NCBI GenBank assembly: GCA_965194515.1
Contig: OZ239146.1
Span: 682,001 to 746,000 of the forward strand
Origin: Acidimicrobilacustris europaeus
GTDB lineage: Bacteria > Actinomycetota > Acidimicrobiia > Acidimicrobiales > Acidimicrobilacustridaceae
Reading direction: 5' to 3'
DNA length: 64,000 bases
The notes under the pieces are model-generated. The model searched no databases and had not been told where the DNA came from. It saw nothing but the letters and a program-made list of their open reading frames with translations. A program made the translations under genes and the position numbers. How positions within the stretch are numbered: the first letter of the stretch is position 1; every line of letters starts with the position of its first letter. Positions 1 to 6,860 of the stretch are shown here, one piece after another.

Positions 1-1049
1 TCGCGGTAGTTGACCTCGAGTCGGGCCTCTCCCGTGGGGGAGTCTTCAAGACGAATCCGGCGGTAGACGTTGTTCGCTCCGAAGAATCCAATGTTGACGC
101 CAGCATCTCGAGCGGCTTCAAGGTTCTTGCGCATCTCGACCGTGTAGTACTCGTCATGTCCCGGGATGATGATGCCGCGGTGGTTCTTGGCCAATTCCCC
201 GCGTTGATGGAGATCGATATTGGTCCAATAGGAAACGTCGTAACCGGCGCGCTCAACGAACGTGATGAACTCCCGTTCGCGACCAAGAAATTCGCCGCTG
301 CCGTTTCCGGTGTAGGGACGATCAAAACTCACGACGTCAGCACGTCCGTTTGTTCCGGTATAGATGCTTGCACCGCCCCAGCCGTTATAGGCCTGCCAGG
401 TCGTAACAGCGCTCTGCATTAAGAGATCGGATGTGCTCTTGTCGTCGCGAATGACGAGAGGCACGAATGTCTCGCCACCGTCGTCGCTCTCAAGTTTCAG
501 GAGGTACTGGCCGGGAGGCCAGGTCACATCGGCGTTGATCGTTAATGAAGGCGCCCAAGGAGCGCTCCAAGTCTTTGTTGCTGCGTTCTGCACAGCCTTT
601 GGCTGATTGACTCCAGGTTGCGGTTCGCTCTTCCAGATCAACCGGGCGCCATTGCCGGCGTACCAGCCAATCCGATAGGCCGAAACTGTCCACGTCTTGG
701 CTCGGGTTGAGACTTTCAAAACCGCGGATCCGCCAACATCAATGCTTGTCGTGTCGAGGAAGCCTTCAACCTTTGCCCACATCGCGCGATCGTCGGGAAT
801 CGTCCACTCGGTGGTGCCTGGCTTCGCGTTCTCTTCGGCAATCCAGCCCTTGACCCGGTACTGGGAGTACGGATCTTTCTTGTCCACCACAGGTGGTTTC
901 GTCATTGCTTCGGTGCTCGAACTCGTTGTCTGCGACGAAGAGGACCGGCCCGCAGAAAATGCCGTTGCTCCAACTCCGATAGCGAGGATGGCGATGCCAA
1001 GGACAATCAGCTTCGCTCTCGACAGTTCGGGCTCTTTGGCGTGTTTCAC
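1..1049 (-). CDS. N,N-dimethylformamidase large-subunit-like protein, membrane anchored, 3' end outside window
   Basis: The minus frame is open from the GTG at 1049 to the window edge, giving 349 residues with no stop. An N-terminal hydrophobic helix (about residues 13-32) is followed by a Ser/Thr-rich linker, so the protein is probably anchored outside the membrane; there is no lipobox cysteine. The body carries landmarks of the C-terminal region of the dimethylformamidase beta subunit family: AYRIGWYAGNGARL, TWQAYNGWGGASIY and PGHDEYYT. Family members hydrolyse formamides, but many genomic homologues are uncharacterised and the substrate here is unknown. A TACTCT hexamer lies 9 nt before the GTG. 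The gene sits 54 bp downstream of an acyl-CoA synthetase on the same strand. The start is inferred; an in-frame TAA lies upstream. Confidence 0.8.
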   Translation of the reverse strand, partial: MKHAKEPELSRAKLIVLGIAILAIGVGATAFSAGRSSSSQTTSSSTEAMTKPPVVDKKDPYSQYRVKGWIAEENAKPGTTEWTIPDDRAMWAKVEGFLDTTSIDVGGSAVLKVSTRAKTWTVSAYRIGWYAGNGARLIWKSEPQPGVNQPKAVQNAATKTWSAPWAPSLTINADVTWPPGQYLLKLESDDGGETFVPLVIRDDKSTSDLLMQSAVTTWQAYNGWGGASIYTGTNGRADVVSFDRPYTGNGSGEFLGREREFITFVERAGYDVSYWTNIDLHQRGELAKNHRGIIIPGHDEYYTVEMRKNLEAARDAGVNIGFFGANNVYRRIRLEDSPTGEARLEVNYR

Positions 1050-1064
1050 TGAATCGAAAGAGTA
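1050..1064 (-). promoter_or_regulatory. TANNNT -10 hexamer before the dimethylformamidase-like gene
   Basis: Reading the minus strand, TACTCT (1059-1064) is followed by 9 nt and then the GTG start at 1049. This matches the leaderless-start pattern seen across the window, at the long end of the spacing range. Confidence 0.4.
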
Positions 1065-1103
1065 GGGGTCAGCCGCTGCGTTGTGGTGTCGCCACGAGGC
1101 GGA

Positions 1104-2744
1104 TTAGTCGTCAGAATTGGCGACAAGGGTTTGGGCCCATCGGTAGTCGGCCTTACCCGCAGGCGACCGCTCGATCTTGTCGACCACGATGATGTCTTTT
1201 GGGAATTTGTAGCGAGCGACATGGCCATCGCAAGCAGCAAGCAGTTCGTCGGTGGTGGCCGATGAACCATCCCTCAACTGCACGATGGCGACGACTTCGT
1301 TCCCCCAGCGTTCCGACGGACGGCCAGTGACGATGACGTCATAAATCGCCGGGTGGTGGGCGAGAGCGGCTTCAACTTCCTCAGCGAAAATCTTTTCACC
1401 ACCGGAATTGATTGTGACCGAATCGCGGCCGTGAAGTTCCAAAACTCCGTCGGCGTTAATTCGGGCTCGATCTCCGGGGACTGAGTAGCGGACGCCGTCG
1501 ATTGTTGGGAACGTGCGCTCGGTTTTTTCTGCATCGCCGAGATAGCCGAGTGGCACACGCCCGCATTGCGCCAACCAGCCAAGATCTTGGTGTCCGGGTT
1601 CAAGACGACGGTCGAGGTCGGCCGAGACGATTGCCATGCCCGTGCCTGGCTTGAACGTTCCGGTTGTGATCTGCGCACCTGCTCCGATGACTTGGCTTGC
1701 CTGCTGACCCGTTTCCGATGAGCCAAGGCCATCCATGATCGCCATCGACGGAAGTCGTTCGAGCAGCGCGGACTTCACGGGTGCCGAAAGCGCAGCGCCC
1801 CCGCTAATGAGCAAGACAAGCGAAGAGAGGTCGTGGGGTGCTCGGTCGAGTTCATCAAGAAGTGGTCGACCAAACGCATCCCCGACGATCTGAGCAATGT
1901 TGACGTTCTCGCGTTTGATTGTGTCGCAGAAGTCGGCGGCATCGAATGTGGTCGGGTTGTGAGGAAGCACGATGGTGTTGCCATTTCCTAATGCATTCAG
2001 CGCCATCCAATGTGCAGCACCATGCATGAATGGAGCTGATGGAAGGACTCGCATTCCGCCTTCGACAGCGTTGTCAATAACCGATTCGATTGAGTCGTAC
2101 TCGACTCCCGTTGAAATCTTTCGTCCGCCAAGTGCGGCCGGATAGATATCGCCTTGGCGCCAAAGGACACCCTTTGGCATGCCCGTGGTTCCTCCGGTGT
2201 AGAGGATGTAAAGGTCATCAGGTGACGGAGTTTCGAGCGGCGTCATTGGCGCCGATGCGAGGACATCCTCGTACCACTCCGCACCATCAAGAAGGGGAGC
2301 TCCACTGTTGTCGTCAACCTGAAGCAGCAGTTGAAGTTTGGGAAGCTCGGAGCGGATTGCGTCAAGGGTTGCTGCGAATGCGGAATGAAAAATGATGACG
2401 CGAGCACCGGAGTCATTGAGGAGGTAGCGGAGTTCTCCGGCAACGTAGCGATAGTTGACATTGAAGGGCGCAAGGCGAGCCGAATACGCCCCGACCATCG
2501 CTTCGATGTACTCGGGACAGTTGTGCAAGTACAGCGCAACGTGGTCCTGGCCGCTTTGCCAGTTCTGCAGTTCGTCCCGATTGGTGTGGTGGCCGAAACC
2601 GCGATTCGAAAGAGCGGAGGCCAAGCGATCAACGCGGGCCATGAACGCGGCGTAGGTCAGCCGCCGGTCATCGTGGACAAGTGCTTCGCGTGTGGGGACT
2701 GCGTGAGCGACCGCGCGAATGACCTCGGACAGATTGAAATCCAT
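1104..2744 (-). CDS. Acyl-CoA synthetase (AMP-forming), FadD19-like
   Basis: This 546-residue member of the ANL adenylating superfamily activates a carboxylic acid with ATP to an acyl-AMP and then an acyl-CoA. The P-loop-like A3 motif is YTGGTTGMPKGVLWRQ (about residues 183-198); the Trp-Arg-Gln ending is typical of the FadD3/FadD17/FadD19 branch, which acts on steroid or branched side chains in actinobacteria. The A5 region is DGLGSSETG, A8 is GRDSVTINSGGEKIF, and the catalytic lysine near the C-terminus is in SPAGKADYRW. The length is full for the family. The start is ATG at 2744, only 6 nt after the stop of an upstream membrane protein gene, so the two are probably co-transcribed. The exact acyl substrate cannot be read from sequence. 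Confidence 0.9.
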   Translation of the reverse strand: MDFNLSEVIRAVAHAVPTREALVHDDRRLTYAAFMARVDRLASALSNRGFGHHTNRDELQNWQSGQDHVALYLHNCPEYIEAMVGAYSARLAPFNVNYRYVAGELRYLLNDSGARVIIFHSAFAATLDAIRSELPKLQLLLQVDDNSGAPLLDGAEWYEDVLASAPMTPLETPSPDDLYILYTGGTTGMPKGVLWRQGDIYPAALGGRKISTGVEYDSIESVIDNAVEGGMRVLPSAPFMHGAAHWMALNALGNGNTIVLPHNPTTFDAADFCDTIKRENVNIAQIVGDAFGRPLLDELDRAPHDLSSLVLLISGGAALSAPVKSALLERLPSMAIMDGLGSSETGQQASQVIGAGAQITTGTFKPGTGMAIVSADLDRRLEPGHQDLGWLAQCGRVPLGYLGDAEKTERTFPTIDGVRYSVPGDRARINADGVLELHGRDSVTINSGGEKIFAEEVEAALAHHPAIYDVIVTGRPSERWGNEVVAIVQLRDGSSATTDELLAACDGHVARYKFPKDIIVVDKIERSPAGKADYRWAQTLVANSDD

Positions 2745-2750
2745 GAGTAA

Positions 2751-3113
2751 CTAAGAAAACCAGATTCGCTGGTACTCGCGGCTTTGTTGGTGCAAGAGGA
2801 GCCCGAATAATGCCAGCGGCATGATGAGGAAAAGTAAGAAATTGAAGTTCAAGACAGATCCCACACCATCGTTCACGATCGCCAGAACGAAGGGAACCAG
2901 ACCGATGACGGCAACAGCTACGCCAAGCCAGTAGCCCCAGCGTTTTTCGTTTGCGATCCCGAATGCGGCACCAGCTCCGATGATGATGAACAAGCCCAAG
3001 GGGTTCGTGAACCCACCGAACAGGACTGAGAACACGGCATCGATGTACAGCAGGTACACCGCGATCTGCAATGTTTGGGGCTGAGTCGGGTTTGTCCAAC
3101 GTCTGGTCTCCAT
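2751..3113 (-). CDS. Small four-helix integral membrane protein
   Basis: I do not recognise a family. The 120-residue protein has four hydrophobic stretches (about residues 14-33, 38-55, 60-82 and 90-108) and short polar loops, so it should be a polytopic inner-membrane protein with a charged C-terminal tail (HQQSREYQRIWFS). The reading frame extends upstream to 3152, but I start it at the ATG at 3113 because the longer form would overlap the divergent nucleotidyltransferase start and adds a polar tail before the first helix. The acyl-CoA synthetase gene follows 6 nt downstream. A CAGACT hexamer lies 8 nt before this ATG on the minus strand. Confidence 0.65.
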   Translation of the reverse strand: METRRWTNPTQPQTLQIAVYLLYIDAVFSVLFGGFTNPLGLFIIIGAGAAFGIANEKRWGYWLGVAVAVIGLVPFVLAIVNDGVGSVLNFNFLLFLIMPLALFGLLLHQQSREYQRIWFS

Positions 3114-3133
3114 GGGGTGCGAGTCTGTCAGGA
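3114..3133. promoter_or_regulatory. Candidate divergent promoter with overlapping -10-like hexamers
   Basis: The 20-bp gap between two divergent start codons holds GAGTCT (plus strand, 3121-3126; 7 nt before ATG 3134) and CAGACT (minus strand, 3122-3127; 8 nt before ATG 3113). Both keep the A2 and T6 of the TANNNT consensus but lack T1. They overlap in five base pairs. Confidence 0.3.
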
Positions 3134-3982
3134 ATGGAACCGATTGCCGCACCAGCGCATGGAATTTCTCGACGTGACCTTGTCGGCGTGGCGTTGGCAG
3201 CTGGCTCAGGAACGCGACTCGCTCCGCTTTCGGGTCTGCTGCCGAAGGCGCTTTGCCCAGTGGGAAATCGGGCGTTGGTCGATCTTGCTCTTGATCGACT
3301 CGGGTACGTGACCCCCAACATGGCGGTCAACGCTCATCACTTTGCCGATGAGGTACGCCGACATATTGATCAGGAATGGGGCGGAGCTGTCACTGTTTCG
3401 ATCGAATCAGGCGAGGCACTGGGAACTGCTGGAGCACTTGCTCGCTTACGGCCATGGATCAATGGACGTGGAACGGTTGTCGTGAACGCCGACAGTTGGT
3501 CGCCGACGTCTCTCGGTGCCCTCGTCGATGGATGGGATGGTCGCAGCATTCGAGTCATGGTGAACGGCGATGGTGGTTTTGGACCTCGGGCACGCATCGT
3601 TGCCAGCACGCTGCCCTGGTCGGTGACAAAGGATCTTGCCGAGCAGCCCACTGGTTTGTACGAAGTCGTTTGGCGAGAGGCCTTTGCGCGCGGAGAACTC
3701 GAAGTCGTTACTCACGACGGCCCGTTTATCGACTGCGGTACTCCGCTTGATTACCTCGAAGCGAATCTTGCCGCAGCGGCAAACCACGGTTCGGCGATCG
3801 TCGGCGCAGGAGCAGTGATCGAAGACGGGGTCGACATCAGCGGAAGTGTGATTGGAGCCGGGGCCCACATCGATGGCGATGTTATGGATTCGGTGGTGTG
3901 GCCGAATCAGTCCGTTGCGCGTGGCGAACGATTGATCCGCTCAATTCGTGCTGGCACTTCGGTCACCGTTGGTCCGCTGTGA
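3134..3982 (+). CDS. Nucleotidyltransferase family protein (sugar-1-phosphate pyrophosphorylase-like)
   Basis: The 282-residue protein begins with the nucleotidyltransferase signature ALAAGSGTRLAPL followed by PKALCPVGNRAL. It has an internal metal-binding aspartate in VVVNADSW and ends with hexapeptide-like turns (IVGAGAVIEDGVDISGS) that suggest a short left-handed beta-helix. Such proteins transfer a nucleotidyl group from NTP to a sugar-1-phosphate; whether the sugar is mannose, glucose or another cannot be told here. I start at ATG 3134 because the signature should lie close to the N-terminus and the upstream extension (to 3071) would overlap the divergent gene. Its last 76 bp overlap the 3' end of the convergent rlmN gene. 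Confidence 0.75.
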   Translation: MEPIAAPAHGISRRDLVGVALAAGSGTRLAPLSGLLPKALCPVGNRALVDLALDRLGYVTPNMAVNAHHFADEVRRHIDQEWGGAVTVSIESGEALGTAGALARLRPWINGRGTVVVNADSWSPTSLGALVDGWDGRSIRVMVNGDGGFGPRARIVASTLPWSVTKDLAEQPTGLYEVVWREAFARGELEVVTHDGPFIDCGTPLDYLEANLAAAANHGSAIVGAGAVIEDGVDISGSVIGAGAHIDGDVMDSVVWPNQSVARGERLIRSIRAGTSVTVGPL

Positions 3983-5004
3983 TTGGCGCGCAGTTGCCCG
4001 CATGCAGCATCGATGTCATTGCCACGATTGGCGCGAACAGTGACGTTTACTCCGAGATCGAGTAACTGATCGGCGAATTCTTTGACCTTTGCTGGTGACG
4101 AACCTGTCGTCGGCCATCCAGGGGTGTCGTTGAGGGGAATCAAATTCACGTGGGCACGCAAACGGCGGGCAGCTGCTGCAAGCTCGCGCGCATCGCTTTG
4201 CCGGTCGTTCACATCAGCGATCAATGCCCATTCAAATGACAGACGTCGATTCTTGACCTTGAGATAGTCCTCGCACGCGTCGTACAGATCGGCGAGCGGG
4301 TAACGACGATTGATTGGCACGAGTTCATCGCGAAGTTCGTCATTTGCTGCATGAAGCGACACAGCAAGATTGACCGGAAGCGGTTCGTCGATCAGGCGGC
4401 GAATACCCGGAATGATGCCGACCGTGGAAATGGTGAGGTGTCGAGCGGAGATGCCGATATCGCCGTGGATGCGATGGACCGCACCGATCATTCGGTCGTA
4501 GTTCGCCATGGGTTCGCCCATCCCCATGAACACAATGTTTGAGACGCGGCGCGGCGTTGGGCCCTCATTTGCTCGGCGTGCAGCGCGAACCACTTGTTCG
4601 ACAATTTCGCCGACACTGAGATTTCGTTCGAAACCGCCCTGCCCAGTTGCACAGAATCCACATGCCATCGCACAGCCGGCCTGCGTGCTGACGCAAACCG
4701 TCGACCGATCGGGGTAGTGCATGAGCACGGTTTCAACCGATGCTCCGTCCGGAAGGCGCCACAGCCATTTCACCGTGTTGCCGTCGGTAGTCGCCGATTC
4801 GGTGACCATTTCGAGAGCAGTGGGCAGTGTTTCGCTCAGACGGGTCCGTAGCGAAGCGGGAAGTGACGTGATGTCCTTTGGCTCTGCAAAGTCGACATAG
4901 AGGCCCTTCCAAAGTTGGTCGAGCCGATATCGGGGTTCGCCGTCGAGGACTGTGGTGAGTGCATCGCGGTCGGCTTCGAAGAGGGACATCGAATCTGTTG
5001 TCAT
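3907..5004 (-). CDS. rlmN: Dual-specificity 23S rRNA (A2503)/tRNA (A37) C2-methyltransferase RlmN
   Basis: This 365-residue radical SAM enzyme methylates C2 of A2503 in 23S rRNA and A37 of some tRNAs in the cytoplasm. The cluster-binding motif CAMACGFC (C-x3-C-x2-C) lies about one third into the protein, preceded by VCVSTQAGC. GMGEPMANYD and the catalytic cysteine in DIDAACGQL near the C-terminus are both present, so it is complete. I start at ATG 5004 because it forms an ATGA overlap with the stop of mshD; an upstream in-frame start at 5031 would lie inside mshD. The 3' end overlaps the convergent nucleotidyltransferase gene by 76 bp, so its last 25 codons are read on both strands. Confidence 0.93.
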   Translation of the reverse strand: MTTDSMSLFEADRDALTTVLDGEPRYRLDQLWKGLYVDFAEPKDITSLPASLRTRLSETLPTALEMVTESATTDGNTVKWLWRLPDGASVETVLMHYPDRSTVCVSTQAGCAMACGFCATGQGGFERNLSVGEIVEQVVRAARRANEGPTPRRVSNIVFMGMGEPMANYDRMIGAVHRIHGDIGISARHLTISTVGIIPGIRRLIDEPLPVNLAVSLHAANDELRDELVPINRRYPLADLYDACEDYLKVKNRRLSFEWALIADVNDRQSDARELAAAARRLRAHVNLIPLNDTPGWPTTGSSPAKVKEFADQLLDLGVNVTVRANRGNDIDAACGQLRANHSGPTVTEVPARIERINRSPRATD

Positions 5005-5621
5005 GTCGGTTCGCTTTCGACACGTTCCCACCAGCAGCGCGAATCGTGTTCGACGAATCCAAGATCTCGATAGAGCGATTGGGCGGCAACATTGTCGTGC
5101 TCAACATGCAGCATGCCGACCTCAATCGACTTCGATGCAAGAAAGGCGAGTCCGGCGATCGTGAGGGAACGTCCGAGGCCCTGTCCGTGAAATGCGGGGT
5201 CGACGGCAATGACAAAGATTTCGCCGAGTCGAGGATCGGTCGCAGTTTCCGCGTGGACTCTGGTCCAGCAGAACCCGGCAAGGGTTCCGTCGATCTCGTG
5301 AAGCAGAAACCCTTCGGCGTCGAACCATGGCTCTTGCGCAAGCTCGTTGAGTCGATCGTGCGTCTGGTCCGATTGGTCGGGATGCCATGCGAAGGCCAGG
5401 TTGTTCACACGCAAGAACGCGTCGTCATCCACACCCAAAGCGAACGCCCGGGTGGGAAGCGGCGGGGTCGAATCGGCAAGTGGAAGGGCGACTCGTAGTT
5501 GTTGATTGCAACGAACGAGGCTGAGGCCGGCGGCGGCTGCTTCGGCCGCGTCAGCATCAGTGGCTGGTTCTGATTCCAGCGAAAGAAGCTGGCCTGCGTC
5601 ATTGCGACGTTCATTGCGCAC
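5001..5621 (-). CDS. mshD: Mycothiol synthase MshD-like acetyltransferase, short form
   Basis: MshD acetylates the cysteinyl-GlcN-inositol made by MshC, using acetyl-CoA, to give mycothiol, the actinobacterial low-molecular-weight thiol. The C-terminal half carries family motifs: FLRVNNLAFAWHPDQ, EPWFDAEGFLLHE, GFCWTRVH, then the GNAT acetyl-CoA-binding region VDPAFHGQGLGRSL and HVEHDNVAAQSLYRDLGF. Well-studied MshD proteins are about 300 residues with two GNAT domains, of which only the C-terminal one is catalytic. This one has 206 residues and a much reduced N-terminal domain. The start is GTG at 5621, 6 nt after a TAGGGT hexamer. It is coupled to rlmN by an ATGA overlap. An mshC gene lies at 56.7 kb, which supports the pathway assignment. 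Confidence 0.8.
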   Translation of the reverse strand: MRNERRNDAGQLLSLESEPATDADAAEAAAAGLSLVRCNQQLRVALPLADSTPPLPTRAFALGVDDDAFLRVNNLAFAWHPDQSDQTHDRLNELAQEPWFDAEGFLLHEIDGTLAGFCWTRVHAETATDPRLGEIFVIAVDPAFHGQGLGRSLTIAGLAFLASKSIEVGMLHVEHDNVAAQSLYRDLGFVEHDSRCWWERVESEPT

Positions 5622-5633
5622 GGCCGGACCCTA
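5622..5633 (-). promoter_or_regulatory. TANNNT -10 hexamer, leaderless mshD-rlmN start
   Basis: On the minus strand TAGGGT (5628-5633) is followed by a 6-nt spacer and the mshD GTG at 5621. There is no Shine-Dalgarno sequence, so transcription probably begins at or next to the start codon. Confidence 0.55.
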
Positions 5634-5649
5634 CCGGCGCTGGCGGCAG

Positions 5650-5664
5650 TAGGGTCCCGTCTTC
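5650..5664 (+). promoter_or_regulatory. TANNNT -10 hexamer before nth
   Basis: TAGGGT at 5650-5655 precedes the nth ATG by 9 nt and no ribosome binding site is visible. It is divergent from the mshD promoter 17 bp away. Confidence 0.45.
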
Positions 5665-6306
5665 ATGGCTACGCCCCGTTCTCCCAAAGGTCGAGCGAAA
5701 GAAACGCTCGCTCGCCTCGACCTCGAATATCCCGATGCGCAGTGCGAACTCGATCATCGGAATCCCTACGAGTTGCTGGCCGCCACGATTCTTTCGGCCC
5801 AATGCACCGACGTTCGCGTCAATCAGGTCACCCCGGCCTTGTTCGCTCGGTTCCCCACTCCAGAAGATCTCGCAGTCGCCGATCCGCTCGAAGTAGAGGA
5901 ACTGGTTCGTAGTACGGGCTTCTACAAGAACAAGGCCCGGTCACTGGTTGGAATGGCCCAAGCGCTCGTCGAGCGCTACGGCGCCGAGGTTCCCTCTTCG
6001 ATGGAGGAATTGGTCACTGTTCCCGGGGTTGGTCGAAAAACCGCGAATGTGGTCCGGAGCGTGGCGATGGACCTGCCCGGGCTGCCAGTCGACACCCATG
6101 TCGGGCGACTCTCGACTCGGCTTGGACTCACGACCGAAACCGATCCGGTGAAGGTCGAATATGTACTGAACGACATGATCCCACCCGCCGATTGGGGCCG
6201 ATTCAGCCTGTTGCTCATTCTCCACGGTCGCCGAGTGTGTGCATCTCGGAAGGCTCGCTGTGTTGATTGCGTGCTTGGCGACTATTGCCCATCGGTCAGC
6301 CTCTGA
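5665..6306 (+). CDS. nth: Endonuclease III (DNA glycosylase/AP lyase)
   Basis: The 213-residue protein excises oxidised pyrimidines and cleaves abasic sites in base excision repair. The early motif is LLAATILSAQCTDVRVN, the helix-hairpin-helix is VPGVGRKTANVV with its catalytic lysine, and the following LPVDTHVGRLSTRLGL holds the catalytic aspartate. Four cysteines with C-x6-C-x2-C-x5-C spacing near the C-terminus (CASRKARC, VDC, DYC) bind the [4Fe-4S] cluster. Length and motifs are complete. It is divergent from mshD and followed by a 311-bp gap holding a candidate small RNA. Confidence 0.95.
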   Translation: MATPRSPKGRAKETLARLDLEYPDAQCELDHRNPYELLAATILSAQCTDVRVNQVTPALFARFPTPEDLAVADPLEVEELVRSTGFYKNKARSLVGMAQALVERYGAEVPSSMEELVTVPGVGRKTANVVRSVAMDLPGLPVDTHVGRLSTRLGLTTETDPVKVEYVLNDMIPPADWGRFSLLLILHGRRVCASRKARCVDCVLGDYCPSVSL

Positions 6307-6378
6307 GCCCAGCGAAGATTCCAGCGGACAAGGGCGTAGATCGGCCTAGTGCCTAAGAATCTTTCACCGGCCAGCGGT

Positions 6379-6407
6379 GTGAGATCGTCAAATTCTCGCG
6401 CTATGTT
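6379..6407 (+). promoter_or_regulatory. Candidate promoter of the intergenic small RNA
   Basis: GTGAGA (6379-6384), a 17-nt spacer and TATGTT (6402-6407) form a plausible -35/-10 pair. The predicted start, 6 to 7 nt downstream, falls at about 6414, the first base of the first hairpin. Confidence 0.4.
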
Positions 6408-6413
6408 GGCCGG

Positions 6414-6510
6414 GTCAGGCTCCCGCCGCCTGACACGGTGACAATCATCTGGGATCCGCCGCCCAGTGTCACCTTGCCGACGCCCCCTTGTGGGGCGTCG
6501 GCGTCTTTTT
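6414..6510 (+). ncRNA. Candidate ~97-nt small RNA with three hairpins and an intrinsic terminator
   Basis: The nth-his gap contains three consecutive perfect or near-perfect hairpins. The first is GTCAGGC/GCCTGAC (6414-6420 with 6428-6434, loop 7). The second is bulged, GGTGACA plus CTGGG paired with CCCAG plus TGTCACC (6437-6453 with 6462-6473). The third is an 11-bp GC-rich stem GCCGACGCCCC/GGGGCGTCGGC (6476-6486 with 6492-6502) followed by GTCTTTTT, a standard intrinsic terminator. A promoter-like pair is placed so that transcription would start at the first hairpin. It does not match the 4.5S, tmRNA or RNase P motifs I know. It could instead be a long 3' region of nth or a leader of the downstream genes. 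Confidence 0.45.
6476..6510 (+). terminator. Rho-independent terminator downstream of nth / end of candidate small RNA
   Basis: An 11-bp GC stem (6476-6486 with 6492-6502), a 5-nt loop and a run of five T (6506-6510). This is one of only two strong intrinsic terminators I see in the window. Confidence 0.8.
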
Positions 6511-6617
6511 GCTCCAAAGAAACCTCGACCCAGTTCTCATCACGTCGCGACCGCTTCAGAAAAGCAGTAACCAGCTGAGCCAGAACGATCCATGCTCAGG
6601 TCTGCGAGACTTCGCCC

Positions 6618-6809
6618 GTGCATAACGAACGGGCCCAATTGTCGAGTGCGACCACCACACTTGAAGAACTTCTTGATCGGGTGAGCTCGACTGCTGAAGC
6701 GGTCTTGGCCGCTGGTGATGAATCACTGGCCTCGGACCTGTTCGAAGTTGAACGGTCCTTACGCACAGCGCACCGTCGACTGGTCTCGGCCACGCGTCGG
6801 GCCGGCTGA
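6618..6809 (+). CDS. Small hypothetical helical protein upstream of hisD
   Basis: The frame encodes 63 residues from a GTG at 6618. It is rich in Ala, Leu, Glu and Arg, with heptad-like spacing of leucines and valines (LEELLDRVSSTAEAVL), so a short coiled coil or helical hairpin is likely; there is no signal peptide or known motif. No TANNNT hexamer or clear ribosome binding site precedes it. It ends 51 bp before hisD. The acidic-basic helical composition looks coding, but I do not recognise a family and it could be spurious. Confidence 0.45.
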   Translation: MHNERAQLSSATTTLEELLDRVSSTAEAVLAAGDESLASDLFEVERSLRTAHRRLVSATRRAG

Positions 6810-6846
6810 ACCGGTAAACCTCTCCGGGCCAAGGTGGGCCGACCGC

Positions 6847-6860
6847 TAGCGTCCTAGTTC
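6847..6860 (+). promoter_or_regulatory. TANNNT -10 hexamer before hisD
   Basis: TAGCGT at 6847-6852 lies 8 nt before the GTG start of hisD with no Shine-Dalgarno between. The same GCTAGCGT string recurs before hisI and trpF, so these may be the main promoters of the his-trp cluster. Confidence 0.55.

Noticed and set aside
6340..6520. The nth-his gap read as 4.5S RNA, tmRNA or a known riboswitch.
   Set aside because: The 4.5S apical GTCAGG...GGAAGGAAGCAGC signature and tmRNA ends are missing; the fold is three separate hairpins.
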